NCBI GenBank assembly: GCA_039814715.1
Contig: JBCCAR010000032.1
Coordinates: forward strand, 1 to 35,319
Direction: 5' to 3'
Source: CAKZYD01 sp039814715
GTDB taxonomy: Bacteria; Pseudomonadota; Alphaproteobacteria; Sphingomonadales; CAKZYD01
DNA length: 35,319 bases
Under the pieces are notes generated by a model. The model ran no database searches and was not told the DNA's origin. It worked only from the letters and a program-made list of their open reading frames with translations. Of this stretch, positions 1 to 7,730 are shown one piece after another (the stretch's first letter is position 1; every line of letters starts with the position of its first letter). Both the position numbers and the translations under genes were made by a program.

Positions 1-2304
1 CTCGCTGGTCCAGGTGGCACGCAGGTTAGCGATGGTGAAGCCATCGATCTCATGGGCGGCAAAGTTCCTCAAGTTGTGGAAATAACTTGAGTTCGTAGAC
101 ACCACAGCCCCGAGGTTGATGGTGCCGCCTGCTGCATCAAAGGGCAGATCGTAATTCACCCTCGCGGAGAACTGGCTTTGCGGCGAGAAGGTTGATTCCA
201 CATCGCGCAAGACGGCAGGCGCAATCAGAGAGCCATCCTCTGGATCGAACACAGCAGGAGCAACCGGAAGGTCCTTCACCTTGTTGTCGAAATAGCCATA
301 GCCAATCCCAATGAAAAGGCCTTCATATGGGTTGGCGATGATGTCAATTTCACCGCCATAGGTGCGCGCATCTTGGTTGCTCACGATGCCCGACACATTC
401 ACAAAGGTGAACGCCTGATAGTCGCTGTAGTCGTAATAGAATAGCGACGCATTGACTTGCACTAACCCGTCGAGCAGCGTGCTCTTTAGGCCTGCCTCGT
501 AGGAAAGCAGACTTTCGGGGTCATAACCAAGTTGATCAGTGCGAAGAGGGTCGGAGCCATCAAGCAGCGGCGCGTTATAGGCACCACCTTTCGCGCCCCG
601 GCTTACACCTGCAAACAACAGAGTGTCATCGTTCGGGCGGTATTCGATCTGGATTTTACCAACCCATAGAGTGTTGTCGCGGCTGTCGGTAAAGGGCGAA
701 ACATCGCCTACCGCTGCAGCTTCTAAGGTCGATGGGACGGGGAATATCTGCGTGTCAGTGTCGGCTTCAAAGTCGTCCACATTCGCAAAGCCGCCTTGCG
801 CAAGAAAATAATCCTGCTCTTCGTAAATAACGCGGCCGCCAAGCAACACTGTCCATTGATCGCTGATGCGATACTCAACTTGGCCAAATAACGAGTAGGA
901 GGTGGTGTCAAACTCGAAATTGTTAAGCAGGTCTAGGCCAACGTCAAAGAAGGCTTCGTTCATAGTAAACGGCAAAAACAGGCTATTTGCTGGAGCGAGG
1001 AAGCCGTTGGTCACGTCGGCCTTAATGTCGAGGAAATAGAGGCCTGCGGTCCAAGAGAGCCTGTCTGTTTGCCCAGACGCGCGCAACTCCTGTGTGAACA
1101 TCTTCGTCTCGCCCAAGGAGCGGAAGTTCACAAAGTTGATGGGGGAGGCTTCCACGTCTGTCAAAAGCGCGGAATTGAGCTCTTTATAGTCCGTGATGGA
1201 CACCAGGTCGAAGCCGTCAAATTCGTAGTTCAGATGCAAAGAGAAATCGAGGACTTCATTGTTGTAAGCGTCGTCAATCGCTGCGTCTGTCGATGTTTGC
1301 AGGCTTTCCGGGCTCGGAGCCACAAACCCATCAAATCCAGGTGGCAGAAACTCACCATCACCCAGGCCAAGCACGAAGGCCAATGTCGTCAAGATCGGTT
1401 GATCGCGCGGTAGGTAGACTGTGTCAATCTGTTGTCCTGCGTCATTTAACACTGGCCGCGAGGGCCGCACGTTATAGGGGTTTGTGCTGCCGGTTTGTTC
1501 TGAATAGCTGGCCGTCAAACGTGCCGTTAAGCGCTCATTGGGCTCAAACTGCAGTTGGCCGCGGATGCCGAAATTTTCTTCGTTGCCCAAATCGTTGAAG
1601 TCCGCGCCACGCGGCGGTGTGCCCGCCGCCAAAGGCGTGGCAACGCCGGCGGGATAGATATTCTCTAAAAAGCCATCGCGTTGATTGTAGAGAACGGAGA
1701 CCCGCGCCGACAGGCCCTCGGTGATGCCGCCGCCAACAGCGCCTTCCAGCTCAAAGCGATTGAAGCGGCCATAGCCGCCAGAAACATAGCCTTCAAACTC
1801 TTCGGTCGGCTTGTTTGGAATATAGTGCACCAAACCGCCTGTCGCATTGCGGCCGAACAATGTGCCTTGCGGGCCTTTAAGAATTTCAACGCGGTTCACA
1901 TCGAAGGTCGCGAAGATTTGACCTTGCAGCGTTGGAATATAGCTCTCGTCAAAATAGGCCGCGATTGGACCTTCCAACGCTGCGTTAAAGTCATTTTGCG
2001 TTACGCCGCGAATGGTGAACTGGCTGTTTTGGCCAGCGCCGGAGGCAGAAATGAACACCCCAGGGGTAAACAAGGCAATCTCGGTACTATTTTCAATGCC
2101 CAGCTGGATTAAATCTGCCTGTGAGTAGGCGTTGATGGCAATACCCACATCTTGCAGGTTTTGTTCGCGCCGCTGAGCGGTCACGGTTATGACTTCGATC
2201 CCTTGCGCGAAGGAGGTTGGTGCTTGCGCCGTCATGCCAACCGTTAAGGCTGCGCAGCCAAGCAGCGCTGAGCGGATGCGTGTTGTCTGTTTTGTCTGTG
2301 TCAT
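1..2304 (-). CDS. TonB-dependent outer-membrane receptor (3' end beyond window)
   Basis: Outer-membrane beta-barrel receptor that imports a ligand using TonB energy. I translated the minus strand from the ATG at 2304 and the frame stays open to the window edge, giving 768 codons, so the C-terminal barrel end is missing. The first ~34 residues are a signal peptide (hydrophobic run, then SFAQ). A TonB-box-like stretch IEVITVTA follows, then a plug domain with FTIRGV, VEILKGPQGTLFGRNATGG and related conserved motifs, then aromatic-rich barrel strands. It resembles the receptors of sphingomonads and Caulobacterales that take up carbohydrates or aromatics. A Shine-Dalgarno GGGGAAG lies about 6 nt before the ATG. 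It sits 216 bp downstream of the nitrilase/Rieske operon on the same strand, which suggests that it imports that pathway's substrate. The ligand is inference. Confidence 0.93.
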   Translation of the reverse strand, partial: MTQTKQTTRIRSALLGCAALTVGMTAQAPTSFAQGIEVITVTAQRREQNLQDVGIAINAYSQADLIQLGIENSTEIALFTPGVFISASGAGQNSQFTIRGVTQNDFNAALEGPIAAYFDESYIPTLQGQIFATFDVNRVEILKGPQGTLFGRNATGGLVHYIPNKPTEEFEGYVSGGYGRFNRFELEGAVGGGITEGLSARVSVLYNQRDGFLENIYPAGVATPLAAGTPPRGADFNDLGNEENFGIRGQLQFEPNERLTARLTASYSEQTGSTNPYNVRPSRPVLNDAGQQIDTVYLPRDQPILTTLAFVLGLGDGEFLPPGFDGFVAPSPESLQTSTDAAIDDAYNNEVLDFSLHLNYEFDGFDLVSITDYKELNSALLTDVEASPINFVNFRSLGETKMFTQELRASGQTDRLSWTAGLYFLDIKADVTNGFLAPANSLFLPFTMNEAFFDVGLDLLNNFEFDTTSYSLFGQVEYRISDQWTVLLGGRVIYEEQDYFLAQGGFANVDDFEADTDTQIFPVPSTLEAAAVGDVSPFTDSRDNTLWVGKIQIEYRPNDDTLLFAGVSRGAKGGAYNAPLLDGSDPLRTDQLGYDPESLLSYEAGLKSTLLDGLVQVNASLFYYDYSDYQAFTFVNVSGIVSNQDARTYGGEIDIIANPYEGLFIGIGYGYFDNKVKDLPVAPAVFDPEDGSLIAPAVLRDVESTFSPQSQFSARVNYDLPFDAAGGTINLGAVVSTNSSYFHNLRNFAAHEIDGFTIANLRATWTSE

Positions 2305-2520
2305 TGATGTCTTCCCCGACTATTAAACCCTGAACTTCATTGTTGTGTCTGACCCGTCCTCAGCGCTATCCCGGCGCTATTGATTCAAGGTCAAGTTAAC
2401 GTCATCTACTGCAGTCTCGTCCTGACCGATGAGACCGCCATAATCCTTATGATGCTTCACTCTGACGCCGAATTTGCCCTTTCACTGCCATTTCAGAATG
2501 GTTTTAATTTACTTCAAGCT
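2305..2520. other. Intergenic leader of the TonB receptor with inverted repeat
   Basis: Gap between nitronate monooxygenase and the TonB receptor, both leftward. An inverted repeat with 8-bp arms (one mismatch, a possible G-U pair) lies at 2414-2421 and 2428-2435 with loop CTGACC; it has no T-run and is not a clear terminator. A smaller CCATT/AATGG hairpin lies at 2488-2501. A weak leftward promoter candidate is TTGACC at 2389-2394 with a poor -10. No GGTATACC operator like the one before the nitrilase gene is present, so co-regulation of the receptor by the same repressor is not supported here. Confidence 0.4.
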
Positions 2521-3480
2521 TCAACTAAACATTTGGTCGATGATTTGCGCTGCTGGCAAGATGTTTGTGACCTGAGACACCGATTGACCTGCATAGTGTG
2601 CCATTCCTTCAACAATTCCTGTGGTTTCAGCGGTTGGAATATCTACGAAATACCGCGGGATGGGATTGCCTTGGCCGTCATGCGCTATAACATCAGCGGC
2701 GCCTGGGCGCGCATCGCCGGTCTTCGAGCCATCCGCCTGCCAGGCGCGTGTCGTCGAATTGATCAAGCTGCGCGCCGGCGCACCGGGCCAGCCAACGTCG
2801 TATAAAACGCCGTGGAAGGTGTCTTCCGCGCTTGCCTGCGTCAGGCGCTCCTTGTAGCTCGGGTGCGCGCCAGACTCAGTAGACGCTAAAAAACGTGTCC
2901 CAATCCAAACGCCTGCGGCGCCGAGCGACAAAGCTGCAGCCATGGATTGATGATTTGCAATCCCGCCTGCAGCAATCACAGGCACATCTCCAGCCGCATT
3001 AACGGCTGCAGGCACGAGCGCCAGAGTGGACACATTGCCCCAGACATGGCCGCCCGCCTCCCAGCCTTGCGCGACGATGATATCAGCCCCTGCGGCAATT
3101 GCTGGGCCAACTTCTGATGGAGAGCCGATGGTCTGCATGACCACTGCGCCGGCACGTTTGGCCTTTGATATCGCGCTTTCATCAATGCCCCAAAAGAAGG
3201 AGAGGGTTTTCACGCCGGCGTCCAGCGCCGTGGTTAAGACTGCATCGCCAGGCATAGCATTGATGAGGTTCACGCCGCACCGCGCGCGGTTTTCTGGATA
3301 AATTTGGTCTAAGGCTGCCGCGAGTTTGTCTGGCCCCAGCGCGCTGCCTGCTAGCATACCAAGGCCGCCGCGATTGGCGACCGCGTTCACCAGCGCTGGC
3401 GTGGCCGCCGGCCCGATCGGAGCCTGTACAATGGGAACGGATAATCCCAAGGCGTCCATAAACTGTTGCGGCGTAGGCAC
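2521..3480 (-). CDS. Nitronate monooxygenase family (2-nitropropane dioxygenase-like)
   Basis: FMN-dependent TIM-barrel enzyme of 319 residues. Characterised members oxidise alkyl nitronates to carbonyl compounds and nitrite. Seen in the sequence: the N-terminal PIVQAPIGP strand, GG-LGMLA, QTIGSP, the signature AQGWEAGGHVWG with the catalytic-type His at residue 145, and the phosphate-binding AAGGIANHQSM followed by GVWIGTRFLAS. The start is GTG at 3480, five bases after the upstream gene's TAA, and an ATG at codon 8 is an alternative. It is the last gene of the leftward nitrilase/Rieske operon. Many family members act on substrates other than nitroalkanes, so the exact reaction in this pathway is inferred only as a flavin oxygenation step. 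Confidence 0.88.
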   Translation of the reverse strand: MPTPQQFMDALGLSVPIVQAPIGPAATPALVNAVANRGGLGMLAGSALGPDKLAAALDQIYPENRARCGVNLINAMPGDAVLTTALDAGVKTLSFFWGIDESAISKAKRAGAVVMQTIGSPSEVGPAIAAGADIIVAQGWEAGGHVWGNVSTLALVPAAVNAAGDVPVIAAGGIANHQSMAAALSLGAAGVWIGTRFLASTESGAHPSYKERLTQASAEDTFHGVLYDVGWPGAPARSLINSTTRAWQADGSKTGDARPGAADVIAHDGQGNPIPRYFVDIPTAETTGIVEGMAHYAGQSVSQVTNILPAAQIIDQMFS

Positions 3481-3485
3481 GAGGC

Positions 3486-4253
3486 TTAGGCGCCCTTCAG
3501 GCTAGGCGGCGTACCGAACACGGCGTCATTTAAAACGGGCGGCGTTGGATGCGCTGTTTTTGAGTGGGTCAGCTTGAGATCAAAGATTATCTCGCAGGTT
3601 TTGTAGGCGGCTTGACCAGGGTTCACCACGGGGCAGTCCAGCACGCTCTCTAGATACGCGTGGCTGTCATTCATTGTGGTTGAGCCGAGCACGATAACGT
3701 CTGCACCGTCTTCTGCGATTGCCTGGTTCGCAGCCTCTTCCAGCTTGCCAAAAACGATATCTTCCTTCCCCTTTAGGAGCTCCTGCGTGTCAGGGCGAAC
3801 ATTGATGTGGCGCACCGATGCGAGGCGGCTTTGAAGGCCGGTTTTGTCTGCCAGGTCATGGCTATGCTGATACCAAGGCTCCCACATGGTGATGACTGAG
3901 AACTTTTTGCCAAGCTGCGCGGCTAAGTGGAACGTGGCTTCGCCTGCGCCGATGACAGGTATATTTAGGCGCGAGCGCAGTCCTTTCACGCCGCTATCGC
4001 TCATGGAATAGGCGCATATTAGGTCATAGCCTGCCTCTTCAGCATTGAGACCCGCTTTCATTACGGTTGCTTCAGCAATGACGGAATCATAGGGGGTATC
4101 CAGCAGGCTTGCGCCGCTGTCGGGAGAGGAGAAGTCTATGGTTATATTCTCCCGGCGAATGCCAACAGGCAGCTGCGCGGCAAAGCTGGAGAGTGCCTCG
4201 GGCGACATCGGCACCGGCATTAAAAACAAGAATTTACCCGCTGGATGCGTCAT
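3486..4253 (-). CDS. Asp/Glu/hydantoin racemase-fold protein with both catalytic Cys replaced by Ser
   Basis: Protein of 255 residues with the pseudo-symmetric fold of the Asp/Glu racemase superfamily (hydantoin racemase, maleate isomerase, arylmalonate decarboxylase). The two half-site motifs are recognisable. YDLICAYSMSDSGVKGL around residues 76-92 aligns without gaps to the family pattern IACFxDPG. ADVIVLGSTTMN at 184-195 aligns to VIVLGCxGM. In both, the position of the catalytic cysteine is serine (Ser83 and Ser191). Known racemases need two cysteines and the decarboxylases one, so this protein either does different chemistry or binds ligand without turnover. It lies 13 bp after the Rieske beta subunit and 5 bp before nitronate monooxygenase, so it belongs to the operon. 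The fold call is firm and the function is unknown. Confidence 0.8.
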   Translation of the reverse strand: MTHPAGKFLFLMPVPMSPEALSSFAAQLPVGIRRENITIDFSSPDSGASLLDTPYDSVIAEATVMKAGLNAEEAGYDLICAYSMSDSGVKGLRSRLNIPVIGAGEATFHLAAQLGKKFSVITMWEPWYQHSHDLADKTGLQSRLASVRHINVRPDTQELLKGKEDIVFGKLEEAANQAIAEDGADVIVLGSTTMNDSHAYLESVLDCPVVNPGQAAYKTCEIIFDLKLTHSKTAHPTPPVLNDAVFGTPPSLKGA

Positions 4254-4266
4254 TCCACCTTCTCCT

Positions 4267-4740
4267 TCAGATATACGTCAAAATATCCGATAGTGCCCCC
4301 TCAGCATTGATAAGATCAACGCGTTTAAGCTCTATCACCAAACCGCTACCGCTAGCCTGCAAGTGCCACTGAACGGTGCCATGAAAGGTATTTACTTCGC
4401 CTCGCGCATATTCAGCCATCATCACCGCCGCGCGCGCATGCCACTCATTTTCGCTGATGCTGTCGATGATAAGACTAGAAACGTGGCGCACACTGCGCGG
4501 CATTGTTTCAACCGACAGCCCGTCACTCTTCTTTAAACGCGCTATCCGCGCAGCGCGTAAGGCAGCTGCTTCATACATCAAAGAGACATGGTTTTTTGGA
4601 CTATCTTGCGCTGGCGTCAGCGGCATCCAATACGCCCCTGCCGGGCTGAACAAGGCGGTCCATTCGTCCCATGCCTGCGTGTTTAGCAGCCATGTTTCAT
4701 GCGCTATGAACGCGCGAATGTGCTCCTTTGACTGCGTCAT
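4267..4740 (-). CDS. Aromatic-ring-hydroxylating dioxygenase beta subunit
   Basis: Small NTF2-like subunit of 157 residues that packs with the Rieske alpha subunit in alpha3beta3 oxygenases and is normally structural. The start is the ATG at 4740, which overlaps the alpha stop in an ATGA arrangement; an in-frame upstream ATG at 4764 lies inside the alpha gene and is less likely. Seen: an N-terminal helix IRAFIAHETWLLNTQAWDEW followed by LFSPAGAYWMPLTP, then RIARLKK and the RHVSSLI strand typical of this family, and a C-terminal sheet ending SDILTYI. Translational coupling fixes the stoichiometry with the alpha subunit. Substrate is not readable from this subunit. Confidence 0.9.
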   Translation of the reverse strand: MTQSKEHIRAFIAHETWLLNTQAWDEWTALFSPAGAYWMPLTPAQDSPKNHVSLMYEAAALRAARIARLKKSDGLSVETMPRSVRHVSSLIIDSISENEWHARAAVMMAEYARGEVNTFHGTVQWHLQASGSGLVIELKRVDLINAEGALSDILTYI

Positions 4741-6035
4741 GGCTGTGCCATCGCGTCCGCCCAAGCCGCAAATTGATTTCGAAACACAAAATCGCTCGTC
4801 CCCGGCGCGCTTTGAAGGCCGTTACCATCTTTCTCAACCTGGCCAGCATGGCGCGCGATTAAAACCCAATCGGCGGCCTGCGCCTTAAGCCCGCTCTGCA
4901 TGCGCCTATAGGCTTCATGGTCATCGGGGCCCACAATGCCAGCGGAGGAATTGACGATGGTAGAATATTGCAGCGTTTGTTCCAGCAAGCTATCTGGCGC
5001 GCCCTTTAAGCGGAAGTGCCAGGTTTCAATCATCGTTCGATCAACGCCAAGCGGGCGAATGACGCGCAGCATCGCGACAGGCGCTTTGAACATGATGGTT
5101 GGATAGAGGACCGAGTTGTTCGGCCCGTAGCTTAAGATCGCTTTGGCTTTGTCTTTTCCATGGCCTTTTACCAGGGCGTCCCAATAGTCAGGGTCGACAT
5201 CATAGCTCGCATGGATGCTGCTTTTGCCGCCCAGTTCGCCATGCCCAAAGGCGCCGCCGCGCTGGCCCATGTCATCAAAAAAGCTGTAAGAGGCGGAAAA
5301 CGGGCTCAGCATGCTGAGCGCGCGCGCCTCATACGCATCAACGCTTGCGCCTTTTTTAGCGGCCCGCTGCGCGCCCTTGCTGGATGACAGGTGCACGACC
5401 ATTGGGTGCAATGCATCAAGCGTGTTTTCAAAAAAGAACTTCCAGTTGCAGTAATGCTCATACCGCAAAACGCCGCCCGCAACTTCCAGCTCTCCGTCAG
5501 GCGCACGGTCAATCATGTTGTCAAGTGAAGGACGCATTGGCGCAAGCCAATCGCTGAAATCAACGCCGCCGCTTTCAAGCCGCGCAAAAAGAAAGCCGCG
5601 ATGTTGCGCAAAATCAGGAACAGCGTTTAAAGCGACCGCATCAGAGCCCGGTTTAATCTCCGCGCCTTGATAGCCCGCTTGCGACGGAATGGTCTTCAGC
5701 GTGCCATCAAGCCCATAAATCCAGCCGTGATACCCGCACCGCAGCGCTTTCACGCACCCTTGCGTATTATCAGCCATGAGCTGCATGCCTTTATGCTTGC
5801 AGCGGTTGAATAGGAGTTTGATATCTCCGCCGGGTTGGCGGATCACGAGGATGGGCTGGTCAGCAAGCCGTGTAGAAAACACATCGCCTGAATTCGGGAT
5901 TTGGCTTTCATGGCCCACATAGAGCCATGACCGGCGCAGCAGCCTCTCCATTTCTGCCTGGTAAATGGCCGGATCGGTATAGACCGAGCGGTGCACTCGG
6001 TCTGGCTTTACCAGCTGTGCGATGTCGAGCGTCAT
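4737..6035 (-). CDS. Rieske non-heme iron oxygenase alpha subunit
   Basis: Catalytic subunit of a ring-hydroxylating dioxygenase, 432 residues, a normal length. The Rieske [2Fe-2S] ligands are Cys79/His81 (CKHKG) and Cys100/His103 (CGYHGWIYGLDG). The mononuclear iron site is in NWKFFFENTLDALHPMVVH, with bridging Asp207, His210 and His215, and a C-terminal GPDDHEAYRRMQ matches the region that supplies the Asp ligand. It follows the nitrilase gene by 6 bp and overlaps the beta subunit by 4 bp. No ferredoxin or reductase gene is present in the window, so electrons must come from partners elsewhere. It belongs to the two-subunit class that acts on benzoate-, anthranilate- or cumate-like aromatics. 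The substrate is unknown, and the nitrilase suggests an acid derived from a nitrile. Confidence 0.95.
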   Translation of the reverse strand: MTLDIAQLVKPDRVHRSVYTDPAIYQAEMERLLRRSWLYVGHESQIPNSGDVFSTRLADQPILVIRQPGGDIKLLFNRCKHKGMQLMADNTQGCVKALRCGYHGWIYGLDGTLKTIPSQAGYQGAEIKPGSDAVALNAVPDFAQHRGFLFARLESGGVDFSDWLAPMRPSLDNMIDRAPDGELEVAGGVLRYEHYCNWKFFFENTLDALHPMVVHLSSSKGAQRAAKKGASVDAYEARALSMLSPFSASYSFFDDMGQRGGAFGHGELGGKSSIHASYDVDPDYWDALVKGHGKDKAKAILSYGPNNSVLYPTIMFKAPVAMLRVIRPLGVDRTMIETWHFRLKGAPDSLLEQTLQYSTIVNSSAGIVGPDDHEAYRRMQSGLKAQAADWVLIARHAGQVEKDGNGLQSAPGTSDFVFRNQFAAWADAMAQP

Positions 6036-6041
6036 GGCGGC

Positions 6042-6980
6042 TCAATCAATATAGTCGACGGCGGTGCGCTCGCGCCGATCTACGGTCAGCTTCAGCACAT
6101 CGAACTTATTATAATGCCCGGTGATCTCATGAATAAGGCGCAGCGGCAGTGTTTGTGCTAGGTCACAGTCCGCAAAGACAGTCCCTGGTGTGCCGCGGAG
6201 GAGATCGCCAATGGGCTTTCCATCCGGCCCGAAGACACCAGACACGCAGTTATAGCTCTTTTTAGGAAATGCGATGCCAAGCTGCTGGGTAATCTCCGGC
6301 GTTCCGTATTCCATCACGCCGATAGAAAAAAGCTTTCCTTCATAGGCATGGGGCTGAACCGACAACAGAAACTCCGTGTCGTCATTAAATTCACCGCCTA
6401 AGAGCGCAACACTTGGAAAGTTTGCCACATGGATGCGCTCGCCCATATCGAGCAAGGCGAAACGGGCTAGAGTGTTGATATTCTCGCCGCAGCACAGCGT
6501 GCCCAGTTTGCCGTAGGGCGTGTCAAACACGCTCAAGGTTGAACCATCGCCGCCAGCCCAGGCTTGTTTTTCGCTTACCGTTGGAATGAGCTTGCGGTGT
6601 TTGCCTAGGACCTCGCCGTCAGGGCTGAAGACGACATTTGTGTTGTACATGGTGCCAAGGCGGCCGTCTGCTATCTCGGTGATCCCAACCACCGCCGTTA
6701 CGCCAAGGGATTTGCAGGTCTTGGCGATAGCAGCGATTTCCGGTCCATCCATACGCACGCCCTGGTCTTGCAATTTGAGCTGCCAAGGCATGGAGGCATT
6801 GAGCGGCTGTGAGAAAACCCAATACGGAAAGCCAGGGATAAAGCTCTCTGGAAAAGCAATGATATCCGCCCCGCCAGCCGCGGCTTCCTTCAGCAGCTTA
6901 ATGACTTTGTCCGTCGTTGCTGCGCGGTCCATCCAAATCGGGGATTCCTGCACCGCCGCTGCTCTGAATTTGGTTTCCAT
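6042..6980 (-). CDS. Nitrilase (nitrile aminohydrolase / cyanide-hydratase family)
   Basis: Hydrolyses a nitrile to the acid and ammonia using a Glu-Lys-Cys triad. With the ATG at 6980 the protein has 312 residues and carries Glu45 in FPESFIPGFPYW, Lys130 in GKHRKLIPT, and Cys164 in LCCGENINTLARF. The CGEN-NTLAR pattern is that of true nitrilases, including arylacetonitrilases, rather than amidases or N-carbamoylases. I chose 6980 because GGAAGAAGG sits just upstream; a frame open to 7061 would run through the operator palindromes. It is the first gene of the leftward operon with the Rieske oxygenase, racemase-fold protein and nitronate monooxygenase, and is divergent from a GntR regulator. 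Transcription is probably repressed by that GntR. Confidence 0.93.
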   Translation of the reverse strand: METKFRAAAVQESPIWMDRAATTDKVIKLLKEAAAGGADIIAFPESFIPGFPYWVFSQPLNASMPWQLKLQDQGVRMDGPEIAAIAKTCKSLGVTAVVGITEIADGRLGTMYNTNVVFSPDGEVLGKHRKLIPTVSEKQAWAGGDGSTLSVFDTPYGKLGTLCCGENINTLARFALLDMGERIHVANFPSVALLGGEFNDDTEFLLSVQPHAYEGKLFSIGVMEYGTPEITQQLGIAFPKKSYNCVSGVFGPDGKPIGDLLRGTPGTVFADCDLAQTLPLRLIHEITGHYNKFDVLKLTVDRRERTAVDYID

Positions 6981-7019
6981 GCCTTCTTCCGTGCTGCAAG
7001 GGTGAATCATTGGATAGAC

Positions 7020-7063
7020 TTTGGTATACCAAACTTTAACTGTCAATCTTTGGTATACCAAAG
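7020..7063. promoter_or_regulatory. Twin palindromic operators between nitrilase operon and GntR gene
   Basis: Two perfect palindromes share the core TTTGGTATACCAAA: 7020-7033 (14 bp) and 7048-7063 (16 bp, CTTTGGTATACCAAAG). Their centres are 29 bp apart, close to three helical turns. On the minus strand a perfect -35 hexamer TTGACA (7041-7046) lies between them, directed at the nitrilase gene, so the left palindrome covers the spacer and -10 region. FadR/FCD-type GntR proteins bind short palindromes with GT-AC cores, NanR for example binding GGTATA repeats. These are therefore very probably the operators of the adjacent GntR. Autoregulation is likely because both promoters are in the same 100 bp. 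Confidence 0.82.
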
Positions 7064-7082
7064 TGTAAAAAGAGGATGACGT

Positions 7083-7730
7083 ATGAGCGTAGGCACCCGG
7101 CCAAAAACGTTGCGCCGTAAAGTGTATGACAGCGTTCGCGAGGACTTGCGCCAGGGCAAGATTGGCCCAGATGTCTTGTTGGTCGAGCGCGAGTTGGCGA
7201 GCGCCCTTGGGGTCTCGCGAACGCCTGTGCGCGAAGCGCTCTATGCGCTTGAGCAGGATGGCTTTGTGCGCTCAACCGCCCGGGGCTTCCAACCACGCCA
7301 GCTGACTGACGTGGAAATTTCCCATATTTTTGAGATGCGCCAATTGCTTGAGCCCCATGCGATTGCCAATGTGGCCAAGAGTGCGGGTGAAGGGTTCGAA
7401 GCGGATCTCATGGCTGCTCTAGACGCCCAAACACGTGCCCATTCGAAGGAGGACCCAGCGGCGTTCATGGCCGGCAATCACATGTTTAGAGATGCCTGGC
7501 TTAACCGCTTGGCTAACAAACGCCTGGCTGCCGCCATCGCCCTTTATGACGATCACATCCTCTCGCTGCGGCGCAGTACCTTGCACGATGGCGCAGTCCG
7601 GGCTGTCGCGATTGCAAGCCTAACAGCTGTTTTAGGCGCCGTGGCGGCAAAAGATGAGGCCGCTGTCTTGCAGCGGTACAAAGAGCATCTCGATAGAGCT
7701 GAAGCCGCCATGCGCGCAACTTATAATTAA
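7083..7730 (+). CDS. GntR family regulator, FCD (FadR-type) effector domain
   Basis: Transcription factor of 215 residues. The N-terminal winged helix-turn-helix (about residues 10-72) contains VLLVERELASALGVSRTPVR and EALYALEQDGFV, the standard GntR pattern. The all-helical FCD ligand domain begins near FEMRQLLEPHAI (84-95) and extends to the C-terminus, with histidines in the core helices that in many FCD proteins bind a metal and a carboxylate effector. SD GAGG at 7072-7075 is 7 nt before the ATG. It is divergent from the nitrilase operon across twin palindromes, so it most likely represses that operon and itself until a pathway acid binds. The stop codon overlaps the stop of the convergent DMT gene in the tetranucleotide TTAA. 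Confidence 0.93.
   Translation: MSVGTRPKTLRRKVYDSVREDLRQGKIGPDVLLVERELASALGVSRTPVREALYALEQDGFVRSTARGFQPRQLTDVEISHIFEMRQLLEPHAIANVAKSAGEGFEADLMAALDAQTRAHSKEDPAAFMAGNHMFRDAWLNRLANKRLAAAIALYDDHILSLRRSTLHDGAVRAVAIASLTAVLGAVAAKDEAAVLQRYKEHLDRAEAAMRATYN

Noticed and set aside
2400..2450. Cobalamin riboswitch in the TonB receptor leader
   Set aside because: GGTCAGGACGAGAC on the minus strand recalls one B12-box segment, but the other conserved blocks, including GCCACTG, are missing.
6981..7061. Longer nitrilase start at 7061
   Set aside because: It would encode the operator palindromes and the -35 hexamer; a good ribosome site precedes the ATG at 6980.
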